64,000 nucleotides of DNA from assembly GCA_963724495.1 (NCBI GenBank), contig CAVRUZ010000006.1, positions 496,001 to 560,000 of the forward strand, in the 5' to 3' direction. Origin of the DNA: CAVRUZ01 sp963724495. GTDB taxonomy: Bacteria; Actinomycetota; Actinomycetes; Propionibacteriales; DAIQRJ01. Position numbers and translations under genes: made by a program. Below are positions 29,669-38,705 of the stretch, one piece after another. A model generated the notes under the pieces. It saw only the letters and a list, made by a program, of their open reading frames with translations, was not told the origin of the DNA and searched no databases. Every line of letters starts with the position of its first letter. Positions within the stretch are counted from its first letter, which is position 1.

Positions 29669-32140
29669 GTGAGTACTGCGCCGTACCGCGGTCCGGGCGA
29701 CAAGCCCGGGCGACCCGCCGACGGCGACGGGCGGCGGCGGCGGCGCGGCCCGGTTGCCGCCGACGGCGGAGTCCTCGGCGTGCTGGAGCGATGGCGCGCC
29801 GATCCGGAGGCCGGCGTCGTCCATGTCCACGAACTGCCGGCCCGCAAGGGCGCCGAGGCGCGTTGGCCGGAGTGGCTGCCGCACGACGTGACCCAGCAAC
29901 TGGTCGCGGCCGGCATCAGCCGGCCGTGGCGCCACCAGTTGACGGCAGCCGAACTGGCTCGCGCCGGACGGCATGTGGTGATCGCCACCGGCACCGCCTC
30001 CGGGAAGTCACTCGCCTACCTGCTCCCGGTGGCCGAACAGGCCTTCGCCGGTCAGGGCCTCCCGCCGGCCAAGCGACCGACCGCGCTCTACCTGTCACCC
30101 ACCAAGGCGCTTGGCCACGACCAGGCCAGGGCCCTGGTCGAGTTCGACCTGCCCGGCCTGCGGGTCGCGACGCTCGACGGCGACAGCTCCGACCCCGAGC
30201 GGGAGTGGGCCCGTCGTCATGCCGGCTACCTGCTGACCAATCCGGACATGCTGCACCGGTCGATCCTGCCCCGGCACGAACGGCACCGGCGGCTGCTGGC
30301 AAACCTCGCGTACGTCGTCATCGACGAGTGCCACCACTACCGCGGCGTCTTCGGCACCCACCTGGCGCAGGTCCTCCGGCGCCTGCGGCGTATCTGCCGG
30401 TTCTATGGGGCGGACCCGGTGTTCGTCCTCGCGTCGGCCACCGTGGCGGCGCCCGAGGTCACCGCCGCTCGCCTCGTCGGTTCGCCGGTCGAGAGCGTCA
30501 CCGACGACACCTCACCGCGCGGCCGGCTGGCCTTCGCCTTGATGCGCCCGGAAGACGATCCTCGCCAGCCAGGAGCTGCCACCGCCCACGCCCACACCGC
30601 GAAAGTCCTGGCCGATCTCGTCGCCGCCGACGCGCGCACGGTGGCCTTCGTCCGATCCCGCCGGTCCGCGGAGACCATCGCGCTCAGCACCCGCGGGCGG
30701 CTCCGCACGCACGATCCGGTCCGGGCCGCGCGGGTCGCCTCCTACCGGGGTGGCTACCTCGCCGAGGACCGGCGCGTGGTGGAGCGGGCCCTGACGCGCG
30801 GAGACCTGCTGGCGGTCGCCGCGACCAACGCCCTGGAGCTGGGTGTGGACATCACCGGGCTCGATGCGGTCGTCCTCGCCGGCTTCCCCGGAACACGAGC
30901 CTCGCTGTGGCAGCAGGTGGGCCGGGCGGGACGGCGCGGACAGGACGCGGTCGCGGTCCTGGTTGCCGGAGCCGACCCGCTCGACCAGTACCTCGTCAGC
31001 CATCCGGAGCTGCTGTTCTCTGCCGGACTCGAGGCGACCTCGTTCGACCCGGACAATCCCTATGTGGTCGCGCCGCACCTCGCCGCTGCCGCCGCGGAGC
31101 TGCCGCTCACGCCGGCCGACCTGGTCACGTTCGGAGCGCACGCGCCCCGTCTGGTCGACGAGCTGGCGTCGGCCGGACTGCTCCGCCGCCGCACGGCCGG
31201 CTGGTTCTGGGCACGGCGGTCACGGGCCAGCGACCTCACCGACATCCGCGGTGACGGTGCGGCTCAGGTCACCATCGTCGAGGTGGGGACGGGCCGCCTG
31301 ATCGGGACCGTCGACGCGCACTCGGCCGACACCACCGTGCACGACGGCGCGGTGTACCTGCACCAGGGCGAGACGTACCTCGTCCTCGGGTTCGACCTGC
31401 GCGCCGGAGTCGCCGTCGTCCGGCCGGCCCCGTCGCTCGGGTACACCACCGCGCCGCGCGTGCAGAGCTCGGTGACCATCCGCCGAGTCCGGCAGGAGCA
31501 AGGCTGGGGCGCGGCGCACGTGCACTTCGGCGACGTCCGGGTCACGGCGCAGGCGGTCGGCTACCTGCGACGCCGCTCCGGCACCGGCGAGGTCATCGGT
31601 GAGGTCGCGCTCGATCTGCCCGAACGTCACCTCGACACGTCGTCGGTCTGGTTCACGCTCGACCCCGCCGCGGTGGCCTGCTCCGGGATCGTCCCCGGCG
31701 CTGTTGCCGGTGCCGCGCACGCGGCCGAGCACGCCGCGATCTCGCTGCTTCCCCTGGTCGCCAGCTGCGACCGCTGGGACGTGGGCGGCCTGTCGATCCG
31801 CGAACATCCACAGACGGGAACCGTCACGGTGTTCGTGCACGACGGGCTTCCCGGTGGCGCCGGACTGGCGGAGCGCGCCTTCGGCACCGCGGAGCACTGG
31901 CTTGCCGCCACTCGGACCGCCATCGCCACCTGCCGCTGCGAGGACGGCTGCCCGTCGTGCGTGCAGTCGCCCAAGTGCGGCAACGGCAACAACCCCCTCG
32001 ACAAGCAGGCAGCGGTGCATCTGCTCGACGCCGTGCTCGCCGATGCACCCGCCACCCGGCCGGATCCGCCACAGGACGGGCCTCCCGGTCCACTAGCGTT
32101 GGCCGCGTCGGCCCGCCGGTCGCCGACGGGAGGACTGTGA
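29669..32140 (+). CDS. DEAD/DEAH-box helicase with DUF1998 domain (MrfA/Hrq1 type)
   Basis: 823 residues from GTG 29669. RecA domain 1: HVVIATGTASGKSLAYLLPV (Walker A), DECHHYRGVFGTH (DECH box, motif II), LASATVAAPE (motif III). Domain 2: SYRGGYLAEDRRVVERAL, ATNALELGVDITGLDAVVLA and QQVGRAGRRGQDAVAVLV (motif VI). The C-terminal DUF1998 domain has four cysteines, CRCEDGCPSCVQSPKCG, a metal site. Relatives of this layout (MrfA, yeast Hrq1, mycobacterial Rv3649) are 3'-5' helicases in repair of bulky or crosslinked DNA. Its stop overlaps the next start by one base (TGATG). Confidence 0.9.
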   Translation: MSTAPYRGPGDKPGRPADGDGRRRRRGPVAADGGVLGVLERWRADPEAGVVHVHELPARKGAEARWPEWLPHDVTQQLVAAGISRPWRHQLTAAELARAGRHVVIATGTASGKSLAYLLPVAEQAFAGQGLPPAKRPTALYLSPTKALGHDQARALVEFDLPGLRVATLDGDSSDPEREWARRHAGYLLTNPDMLHRSILPRHERHRRLLANLAYVVIDECHHYRGVFGTHLAQVLRRLRRICRFYGADPVFVLASATVAAPEVTAARLVGSPVESVTDDTSPRGRLAFALMRPEDDPRQPGAATAHAHTAKVLADLVAADARTVAFVRSRRSAETIALSTRGRLRTHDPVRAARVASYRGGYLAEDRRVVERALTRGDLLAVAATNALELGVDITGLDAVVLAGFPGTRASLWQQVGRAGRRGQDAVAVLVAGADPLDQYLVSHPELLFSAGLEATSFDPDNPYVVAPHLAAAAAELPLTPADLVTFGAHAPRLVDELASAGLLRRRTAGWFWARRSRASDLTDIRGDGAAQVTIVEVGTGRLIGTVDAHSADTTVHDGAVYLHQGETYLVLGFDLRAGVAVVRPAPSLGYTTAPRVQSSVTIRRVRQEQGWGAAHVHFGDVRVTAQAVGYLRRRSGTGEVIGEVALDLPERHLDTSSVWFTLDPAAVACSGIVPGAVAGAAHAAEHAAISLLPLVASCDRWDVGGLSIREHPQTGTVTVFVHDGLPGGAGLAERAFGTAEHWLAATRTAIATCRCEDGCPSCVQSPKCGNGNNPLDKQAAVHLLDAVLADAPATRPDPPQDGPPGPLALAASARRSPTGGL

Positions 32141-32616
32141 TGATCGTCGTAGGGGTCGTACTCCTCGTGCTGGGGCTGATCGCCGCCATCGGTGTGTTCG
32201 GCGGTGGGACCGCCTACTTCACCCTCGCCGTCGGATCGATCACCTGGGCAACGAACTCCGCACAGGTCTTCCTGACCGGTGCGGCGGTGATGCTGGTGAT
32301 GGCGGCCGGCGCACAGGTCACCTGGATCGGCTGGAAGCGCCAGCACCGGCAGAAGAAGGACGTGCGCTCCCTCCGCCGATCGGCCGAGGCGGCGGGCGTC
32401 GGCACAGCGCCGGCCGCGGACACCGGCCAGGAGACGCCAGCAGTGGAAGCCGCCGGATCCGAGGCGGGCGATGACGCCACGAAGCCAGCCGATGGCGAAC
32501 CTGCCGGAGCCAGTGCTGCCGAGCCCAGTCACGAGCCCGCCCAGCGCCCAGATCCCGGCGACGAGATCCGCACCAGGCCGCTCGATCGCGAGCATCGGGG
32601 CGACACCGAGCGCTGA
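32140..32616 (+). CDS. Small membrane protein with acidic tail
   Basis: 158 residues: two membrane helices (VVGVVLLVLGLIAAIGVFGG and VFLTGAAVMLVMAAGAQVTW), a basic stretch (KRQHRQKKDVRSLRRS) that would face the cytoplasm, and a disordered tail rich in Ala, Glu and Pro. No family recognised for certain; similar small helix-pair proteins are common in actinobacteria. Translation is coupled to the helicase by the TGATG overlap. Confidence 0.7.
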   Translation: MIVVGVVLLVLGLIAAIGVFGGGTAYFTLAVGSITWATNSAQVFLTGAAVMLVMAAGAQVTWIGWKRQHRQKKDVRSLRRSAEAAGVGTAPAADTGQETPAVEAAGSEAGDDATKPADGEPAGASAAEPSHEPAQRPDPGDEIRTRPLDREHRGDTER

Positions 32617-32649
32617 CCCGGACAGCCGACCGGCCGCTCCGATGGGGAT

Positions 32650-33048
32650 GGCCGGTCCAGCCCGCGCCCGTGACGTCCACTCCCAGCGGTGCGATCCCCA
32701 CGACACATGGCTACCGACCTGAACCGAGACCACGAGACCGTCGGTGTCGCAGTCGATGAGCTCGACCCGCATCGCTCGAGACACGTCGCCCGCAGACCTG
32801 CAGGCGGCACCTGCACCTTCGGCCGCGTGCACCGCCGCTGACAACGCGGCGAGATCGGCGGCGTTGTCGGCCTTGTGCGAGAGCGCCAGGGCGCCGGTGA
32901 CGAAGACCGCGACCGTGAACATGGCCAGCTCGACTGCGATCCAGCCGAGTGCGAATGCCGTTGCCACGCCTCGTTGACCAGCAGCGCCAAGTCGTCGGCG
33001 CACGACCTCGGCTCCGCGGGCATCCATCGCGCTGTCAGACGTGGTCAC
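32650..33048 (-). CDS. TadE-like protein, last gene of tad cluster; 3' end uncertain
   Basis: The recognisable part is about 130 residues: VATAFALGWIAVELAMFTVAVFV is a single membrane helix, followed by HKADNAADLAALSAAVHAAEGAGAAC, the pattern of the actinobacterial helicase/secretion-neighbourhood TadE-like family, ending near SRARAGPA. The open frame does not stop there: it continues antisense through the small membrane gene and into the helicase gene to 31627, and neither other frame stops nearby. The true end is unclear. GTG 33048 overlaps the previous stop as GTGA. Thought to be a minor pilin-like subunit of the Tad/Flp-like system. Confidence 0.6.
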
Positions 33049-33493
33049 TGCCCAGGCCCTGCCGATCGCTCGATTCCGGGTTCGCTCGCCACGGCGCTCG
33101 TCGAACCCACCCGGACGCCACCGAAGCGGCGCAGGATGCCAGGCCCGGTGACCGTCGCGCTCACGTCGACCCGGACGACGCCGCCTGCCGTGCTCGTGTC
33201 GAACCGGGCCCCGCGGGAGCGGTCAGTCTGCCCAGGTCGAGGCTGCGGGATTCGGGCTCTCCGCGCGCGAGCGCCCGAGCGACATCCCGCGAGGCGTCGA
33301 CGCACCGCACCTGGGCGACACCGACGGCCACGACGAAGAGCATGGCGACGGCGACGATCACCAACCCCATGGAGACGATCGCCGTCTCAGCCGTGACGAC
33401 ACCTGCCTGCGGCCGTACGGCAGCAGGGCCAGCGTGCCTACGTGCTGGGGCCGGCCACCGCCTCGGTGACCGGCCCTGGAGCATCGACCTCAC
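33045..33493 (-). CDS. TadE-family protein (frame interrupted)
   Basis: Composite of two frames, about 149 residues. After an Arg-rich start comes AGVVTAETAIVSMGLVIVAVA, the TadE-type membrane helix with a glutamate five residues into the hydrophobic segment as in prepilins, then QVRCVDASRDVARALARGE, the family motif. One missing C in the CCC run near 33209 explains why the frame breaks; it resumes as RGARFDTSTAGGVVRVDVSAT and ends at 33045. Starts at GTG 33493, overlapping the pilin stop by 4 nt. Confidence 0.7.
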
Positions 33494-33714
33494 AGCACCT
33501 TCTGCCCGGTGATCAAGCTCAGCAGCCATTCGATGATCCTCATCAGGAGGCCGAACACTGCGTCGTTGGTCAGGACCTTCAGGAGGATCCCACCGAACCC
33601 GACCGCTGCAACGGCGGCAATGGCGTACTCCGCGGTGACCAGACCGGCCTGGCGCCGGGCGGACGACTTGGCGAGGGAACGCGTGGCCTTGCGAACAGCG
33701 ATGGTGGACGACAT
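33490..33714 (-). CDS. Flp/DUF4244-type pilin-like peptide 1
   Basis: 74 residues: a basic leader (RKATRSLAKSSARRQ), then AGLVTAEYAIAAVAAVGFGGILL. The TAEYA segment with the glutamate at position 5 of the hydrophobic core is the prepilin-type motif found in Flp-like pilins. A second hydrophobic segment follows (LMRIIEWLLSLITG). Short and membrane-bound, it is the likely structural subunit of the secretion/pilus system encoded upstream. Confidence 0.8.
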   Translation of the reverse strand: MSSTIAVRKATRSLAKSSARRQAGLVTAEYAIAAVAAVGFGGILLKVLTNDAVFGLLMRIIEWLLSLITGQKVL

Positions 33715-33879
33715 GCGTGCTCCTCACACTCGCCGGAACCGCCGGCTTCGGTTGACTGGAAGGAACCAGCCACATGTCCAACCCTGGCTGGGAAATCGTC
33801 GCTCGCGCCGGGATGTGGCCTTGCTGTGCACGAGTCGCGGATCCGCGACTTGGTGTGGACAACGTGGCCTGACCAACGG

Positions 33880-34086
33880 TCACAGGATGTCCAGCGTGAA
33901 GAGCCACCCGAAGAGCCGTAGGAAGACGCCGAGCAGCAGGTCGTGGACGACAGGGGTTCTGATGACCAGGAGGAACACGGCGCCGAAGAGAACGGCGCCG
34001 ACTGCAACCATCGCGTACTCGACCGTCACCGCCCCGGCCTGCGCGCGTCCGCTTCGCCAGTAGGCAAGGACATTGCGGGGTGACAC
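33880..34086 (-). CDS. Flp/DUF4244-type pilin-like peptide 2
   Basis: 68 residues from GTG 34086, which has GGAGGT three nt upstream; the open frame begins earlier but that part lacks similarity. RSGRAQAGAVTVEYAMVAVGAVLFGAVFLL repeats the pilin pattern (TVEYA). It ends FLRLFGWLFTLDIL, parallel to the end of the other pilin. The two copies are clearly related but diverged, so they may be major and minor subunits. 165 nt without a gene separate them. Confidence 0.78.
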   Translation of the reverse strand: MSPRNVLAYWRSGRAQAGAVTVEYAMVAVGAVLFGAVFLLVIRTPVVHDLLLGVFLRLFGWLFTLDIL

Positions 34087-34225
34087 GGGACCTCCCGAGG
34101 CTCGGCCGATCCGGCGCACACTGCGCCGATCCGGCCACAGTGCGCCGACAACCACGAGTTCCTGAGTCGATTGGTCAACGTGTGCAGGGATCTGCTCACG
34201 ATCCACACCTGTGGACAGCGAGGTG

Positions 34226-34987
34226 TCAACGTAGGCTGGAGATCATGCTTCCGATGACCGAGGCGATCACCGGCACGAGCCCGACGGCCACGAACGCCGG
34301 GAGGAAGCACAGACCGAGTGGCAGCGTCGCCTGTACGCCCACGGCCCGGGCCCGCTGCAGCGCATGGGCGCGGGCGGCCGCACGCGCGTTGTCGGCGAGT
34401 CCCTCCATCGCCTCGGCAGCGGGCGCACCGGATTCCAGGGCACGCACCAGTGTCCGCCCAGCCCGTGCGGTGGCCGGATGACGCGTGATCGGCAGCCAGG
34501 CACTGGCCGGGTCCGCGCCCATGTCCAGGCCTGCGGCGACTTCGGCCAGACGCTCCCCTAGCGGCCCCGGCATCGTGCGCGCCACGGCTGCGACCGATTC
34601 GGCAACCGGGCGCCCTGCCCGCAGGCACGCACCGATGAGACAGGCGGCCAGCGGCAGGCTGGCGGTGAGCTGGCCAGTGACCTTCTCGTCAGCGCCGGTG
34701 ACCAGGCGTGCGAGGACACGTGGTGCGAGGGCCGCCGCCACCCCTCCTGCCAACAGGCCGGCCCAGCCGCCGACGACAGCCCAGGCCGCAACTCCGAATG
34801 CCAGTGGGGCTCCCTGCCTCCAGAGTCTGGTGCTCGACGGCCGAGGTCGATCAGGGCCACGGACGCCTGCCCGAGTCACTCGATGCAGCCGGGTGGTTGC
34901 CACCGACGGCCGGAACCACAGCTGCCGCAGCTGCCGCAGCACAGACGATCGCCATGACGTGCTGAGCGACCAGATGCTCGTGCTCAC
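34226..34987 (-). CDS. tadC: TadC-like type II secretion F protein
   Basis: 253 residues; GTG 34987 overlaps the tadB stop (GTGA). Membrane helices near 70-100 and at the C-terminus (LPLGLCFLPAFVAVGLVPVI). LPLAACLIGACLRAGRPVAESVAAVA and the hydrophilic helix bundle with ATARAGRTLVRALESGAPAAEAM match the T2SSF domain. Forms the inner-membrane platform with TadB. Confidence 0.82.
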   Translation of the reverse strand: MSTSIWSLSTSWRSSVLRQLRQLWFRPSVATTRLHRVTRAGVRGPDRPRPSSTRLWRQGAPLAFGVAAWAVVGGWAGLLAGGVAAALAPRVLARLVTGADEKVTGQLTASLPLAACLIGACLRAGRPVAESVAAVARTMPGPLGERLAEVAAGLDMGADPASAWLPITRHPATARAGRTLVRALESGAPAAEAMEGLADNARAAARAHALQRARAVGVQATLPLGLCFLPAFVAVGLVPVIASVIGSMISSLR

Positions 34988-35832
34988 GTGCTGTCCCGGG
35001 TCACCAGACGCTCCACCCACACCAGTCCCAGCAGCGCGAGCGTCGCGCCGACACCCAGGCAGACAAGGCCGAACACAGTCGACAGCAGCGTGTGCGGAAC
35101 ATCGACGCCGAGAGTGAAACCCAGGGCCACGCCGGCGAGCGGCAGAGCCGCGAGGAGGCGGGCCGTCGCCCGGGGACCGGCGAGCTGGCCGTCGACCTCG
35201 CGCCGGACCTCCTGCTGAGTCAGGAGTTCGGACAGCACGCGTTCCACCACGCCGGCGAGGGCGGCACCGCTTGCCTCCGAGGTTGCCCACGCGCTGGCCA
35301 GCGCAGCCGCGGCGGGGGACGACGGGATCTCGCGCAGCGCGGCGGCGACGTTGCCGCCGAGATGCAGTTGCCGGGCGGCCGGCAGCAGTTCCGGACATGC
35401 CGATCCGGCTGCCTCGAGGGCCTGCGGTGCCGACCGGCCGGCTCGAAGCTGGGCGGCCATGACCTCGCAGGCCTCCTGCCATCGCTGCGATCGCTCGGTC
35501 CGTGCGGTTGCCGCGCGACGGTGCGCGTAGGCGATCCACCCGGTGAGGAGGCCTCCGGTGATCAGCCCGCCGCGCAACGCACCGATGCGCACATCCCCGG
35601 CAGCTCCGAACAGCGCGGCACCGGAGGCGGTGCCGCCGAGGAGGAGCAGCAGGCAGAGCCAGCGCGGCGGAGCCTGGGACAGGCGCACGAGCGGGCCGCC
35701 AGTCCAGCGCCCTCCAGCCTGAACCTCGTCCCCGATCCCGCGCACCCGCAGGAGCACCGGCCCAGGTACTCCGCCCCCGACCACCACGGCCGCGGCGAGC
35801 AGCAACCCGGCGGCGACCGATGCCGTCAACAT
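34984..35832 (-). CDS. tadB: TadB-like type II secretion F protein
   Basis: 282 residues with an N-terminal helix (ASVAAGLLLAAAVVVGGGVP), two central helices and a C-terminal pair (LAALPLAGVALGFTLGV; VFGLVCLGVGATLALLGLVW). The cytoplasmic part has QRWQEACEVMAAQLRAGRSAPQALEAAG, the T2SSF signature. Pairs with TadC as platform for the TadA ATPase. Overlaps the end of tadA by 7 nt. Confidence 0.83.
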   Translation of the reverse strand: MLTASVAAGLLLAAAVVVGGGVPGPVLLRVRGIGDEVQAGGRWTGGPLVRLSQAPPRWLCLLLLLGGTASGAALFGAAGDVRIGALRGGLITGGLLTGWIAYAHRRAATARTERSQRWQEACEVMAAQLRAGRSAPQALEAAGSACPELLPAARQLHLGGNVAAALREIPSSPAAAALASAWATSEASGAALAGVVERVLSELLTQQEVRREVDGQLAGPRATARLLAALPLAGVALGFTLGVDVPHTLLSTVFGLVCLGVGATLALLGLVWVERLVTRDST

Positions 35833-37097
35833 GGCCGCGTCGCGCGACCTGGGAGCCGTGCTGTCAGAAGGTCATCGAGGATGTCGGCACCAGGCCCGAG
35901 CACGGTGCGGCCGTCCCCAGGGCACGTCACAGCAGGCAGACAGCGAACGAGGGCTGCCGAATCCATCGTCAGCACACTGACACTGTCGACAAGACGGCTG
36001 CCGTCGGCACCTCGGCGCATCGCCACCACGACCTCGATGGCGGCCGCGAGTTGGCTGTGGACCGCCTGCCGGTCGAGTCCCGCCGCAACGCCGAGGGCCT
36101 CCATCCGCGCCGGAACCTGCGTCGCCCCGTTGGCATGCACGGTGCCGCAGCCACCTTCGTGACCGGTGTTGCAGGCAGCCAGCAGGTCGACCACCTCGGC
36201 GCCGCGAACCTCGCCGACGACGAGCCGATCCGGCCGCATGCGCAGGGCCTGTCTCACCAACGTGCGCACGGTGATCTCGCCGACGCCCTCGGCATTCGGC
36301 GGACGTGACTCCAGGTGCACCACGTGCGGATGGTCGGGCATCAGCTCGGTGCTGTCCTCCACGATCACCAGCCGCTGGTCCGCCGGCACCAGCGCGAGCA
36401 GCGCGGCGAGCAGCGTGGTCTTGCCCGACCCAGTGCCGCCGCAGATCAGCAATGAGAGCGACGCGGCCACGACATCGGCGAGCAGGCCCGCGAGTTCAGG
36501 CGGCATGGTGCCGGCCGCCACCAGCTCGTCGAGCCCGAACGACCTGCGCGCAGGTATCCGTACCGAGATGGCGGTCCCGTGCCGCGAGATCGGCTGCAGC
36601 ACCGCATGCAACCGCTCACCGGTGGGGAGCCGCGCGTCCACATAGGGATGGGCATCGTCGAGCCGCCGTCCCGCCAATGCCGCGAGCCTGGTGGCGAGGC
36701 GACGGACCGCGGCCTCGTCCGGTAGCCGCACGTCGACGGGCTCCAGACCTCGCCCGCGGTCGACGAAGGCGCGTCCCGGCCCGTGCACGAGCACGTCGGT
36801 GACCGCGGGATCGGCGAGGAGCGGCGTCAGTACCCCCGCGCCAGTCAGCTCGCGTCCGAGTTGCTCGGCGATCGCCAGAACCGCGTGGTCGCCGAGGAGA
36901 CTGCCGCGCGCACGGAGCGCCTGAGCCACCCGCGCGGGCGTCGGAGGTCCGCCACCCCGGGCGAGATCGCCGCGGACCTGGTCGATCAGCTCCTCCGGCA
37001 GCTGCACATCGGGGTCACCGGCCCGGTCGGCGACCAAGTGGGACGGCCCGTTCCCGCGGCTGCGCGCGGGAGCCGGTGACAGCAGGCTGGAGTTCAT
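35826..37097 (-). CDS. tadA: TadA/CpaF-type secretion ATPase
   Basis: Hexameric ATPase driving pilin assembly or secretion. 423 residues. Walker A LLICGGTGSGKTTLLAALLA, Asp box VIVEDSTELMPDHPHVVHLE, Walker B region RPDRLVVGEVRGAEVVDLL, and the His box GCGTVHANGATQVPARME. The N-terminal domain (VTDVLVHGPGRAFVDRGRG) is typical of CpaF. Overlaps the cpaE-like stop by 4 nt. Confidence 0.92.
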   Translation of the reverse strand: MNSSLLSPAPARSRGNGPSHLVADRAGDPDVQLPEELIDQVRGDLARGGGPPTPARVAQALRARGSLLGDHAVLAIAEQLGRELTGAGVLTPLLADPAVTDVLVHGPGRAFVDRGRGLEPVDVRLPDEAAVRRLATRLAALAGRRLDDAHPYVDARLPTGERLHAVLQPISRHGTAISVRIPARRSFGLDELVAAGTMPPELAGLLADVVAASLSLLICGGTGSGKTTLLAALLALVPADQRLVIVEDSTELMPDHPHVVHLESRPPNAEGVGEITVRTLVRQALRMRPDRLVVGEVRGAEVVDLLAACNTGHEGGCGTVHANGATQVPARMEALGVAAGLDRQAVHSQLAAAIEVVVAMRRGADGSRLVDSVSVLTMDSAALVRCLPAVTCPGDGRTVLGPGADILDDLLTARLPGRATRPC

Positions 37098-38191
37098 CCG
37101 GCCACGTCATGGCGGCGGTCGCGTCGCCCGGGCACGAGGAGTTCGGCGACGAGGTCGGCGCACAACCCGGCCAGCGGACCTCGACGGCGGGGCGGCGCCT
37201 GCCCCCTCTCGAGCATCGCGGGAAGGCCGGGCTCAGCGGCCACCTCACCGATGAGCTCGACCCCCAGGGAGGCGGCGATCGTCTCGGCCGGCAGACCGGA
37301 CGGGGCAGGACCCCGCACCACGACCTCGACGCGCGGGGCGACCCCGCGGAGGCCGAAGAGCACTCTGCCCGCCGCGGCGACGGCACGGACCTCGGCAGGC
37401 ACGACCAGCACCGTCAGCTGCGCGCTCGCCAGCGCCTCGTCGGCGGCAGCGGTGCGGTGGCGGGGCAGGTCGACGACCACGAGTTCGCTCGAGCGGGCAC
37501 CGGCGTCGAGCACGGCGCGCATGGCCTCGGCCGGGACCGTGAGCACTTCGCCGCGATCCCACGACAGCACCGAGAGGCCAGTCATCCCCTTGCCCTTCGG
37601 CGTCGGCAGCTGCGACCTCAGCGCCTGGCCAGACAGCCGGCCGCGCGTGTCGACCAGAGCGGGCCAGCGCATGCCGCCGCACTCCTCCTCGCCGAGGACG
37701 AGGTCGATCCCGCCGCCCAGCGGGTCGCCGTCGACGAGCATCGTCTCGACACCGCTTCGAGCACCGGTCACGGCCAGCGCGCACGCCAGCGTCGAGGCAC
37801 CGGCTCCCCCACGTCCGCCGACGACGCAGACGCGGATGGCATGCCGATCGGCACCCTCGGCGACGTCGGCGAGCAGCTGGGCGAGGTATCGCTCGGCGTC
37901 GGGGAGGAAGAGCACCTCCTCAGCACCCAGGGCCACCGCCCGCTGCCAGACCGACGCGTCGTCCAGGTCGCGCCCGAGAAGCACCACGCCGGACCGCCGT
38001 GGCAGCGGGCCGGCCAGCAGCAGCTCGTCGGCCTGGTCGTCGCCGACGATCAGGAGCGGAACCTCGGTGGCGTCGCGTCGGGCCGTGTCGAGATCGCCCT
38101 GAACGTCGAGCCCAACGCCGGCAGCGGCCGCCACCCGTCCGGCCGCATCCACGAGGGCGGGGTCGGCCGAGATCAGGAGCGACCGCCGCAT
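37094..38191 (-). CDS. CpaE/TadZ-like septum-site protein
   Basis: 365 residues from ATG 38191 (MRRSLLISADPALVDAAGRV). Residues 1-120 form a receiver-like domain (VVLLGRDLDDASVWQRAVALGAEEVLFLP). Then a MinD/ParA-like ATPase, but the P-loop is VVGGRGGAGASTLACALA, the deviant form seen in the mycobacterial homologue Rv3660c; the switch region is LVVVDLPRHRTAAADEALA. TadZ-type proteins position the tad apparatus at the pole or septum. First gene of the operon reading towards the pilins. Confidence 0.82.
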   Translation of the reverse strand: MRRSLLISADPALVDAAGRVAAAAGVGLDVQGDLDTARRDATEVPLLIVGDDQADELLLAGPLPRRSGVVLLGRDLDDASVWQRAVALGAEEVLFLPDAERYLAQLLADVAEGADRHAIRVCVVGGRGGAGASTLACALAVTGARSGVETMLVDGDPLGGGIDLVLGEEECGGMRWPALVDTRGRLSGQALRSQLPTPKGKGMTGLSVLSWDRGEVLTVPAEAMRAVLDAGARSSELVVVDLPRHRTAAADEALASAQLTVLVVPAEVRAVAAAGRVLFGLRGVAPRVEVVVRGPAPSGLPAETIAASLGVELIGEVAAEPGLPAMLERGQAPPRRRGPLAGLCADLVAELLVPGRRDRRHDVAG

Positions 38192-38429
38192 GCGGCCGGG
38201 TTCCACCGGTTGCTGACGCGTGTGCGGGTGCCACCACTGCCTCCACTGGGTCGGCGCCGGAGATCCGGCGGGCGGCCCACTGCCGGCGTGGGCCTGACCG
38301 CCGACAATGCGCCCTCGGCCACGACGCACTCCCGCTCACGCCGCGGCTGTGGAGGACGGCTCGAACCGGCCGGGCCTGTGGATGGACGGAGCGTGACGCG
38401 CCGAGCGCGCAGCGACGCGCCGATGGCTC

Positions 38430-38458
38430 TTCCGCAGAGGTCGGCAGCGGCGTATACA
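38430..38458 (+). promoter_or_regulatory. Candidate promoter of small RNA
   Basis: TTCCGC (38430-38435), 17-nt spacer, TATACA (38453-38458). Starts transcription at about 38465, pointing away from the tad operon. Inferred from sequence only. Confidence 0.4.
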
Positions 38459-38464
38459 AGGCAG

Positions 38465-38630
38465 CACGTCACAAGGCGGATCGGGCACCAACGCGGAGAC
38501 CGACCCATCCAGTGCGGGAGTCGAGTCCGAGGATTACCCCCTCGGCCGGCACAGCCAAGGGCACGCATGGCTGCCCCGAACCGCCGGCGTGCGGAGGCGG
38601 CGCACCGATGTCGGTGCGCCGCCTCTCTGT
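38465..38630 (+). ncRNA. Candidate 6C-type small RNA
   Basis: About 165 nt between the cpaE-like gene and the next gene, with no protein frame. It contains two short stem-loops with cytosine-rich parts: CCGAGGATTACCCCCTCGG near 38530, and CAGCCAAGG ... ATGGCTGCCCC near 38560, then a very strong terminal hairpin. The 6C RNA family of actinobacteria has two C-rich stem-loops plus a terminator, and the mycobacterial member B11 lies beside the cpaE-like gene Rv3660c. Here the C runs are five and four rather than six, so this is a candidate. 6C RNAs pair with G-rich ribosome binding sites. Confidence 0.5.
38594..38625 (+). terminator. Strong hairpin terminator
   Basis: A perfect 15-bp stem (GAGGCGGCGCACCGA paired with TCGGTGCGCCGCCTC) around a two-base TG. 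It is followed by TCTGTGTCCT rather than a full T run, the usual actinobacterial form. It ends the candidate small RNA. Confidence 0.75.
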
Positions 38631-38705
38631 GTCCTGCCTCCGGCGCCGCCGGTCGGCGGCGCAGGCTTCCCGCAGTGCTTCACCGCTCGGTACGGTGTGC
38701 CCGCG

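Noticed and set aside
38165..38290. Possible tRNA upstream of the cpaE-like gene
   Set aside because: A T-arm-like stretch only; no cloverleaf could be formed on either strand.
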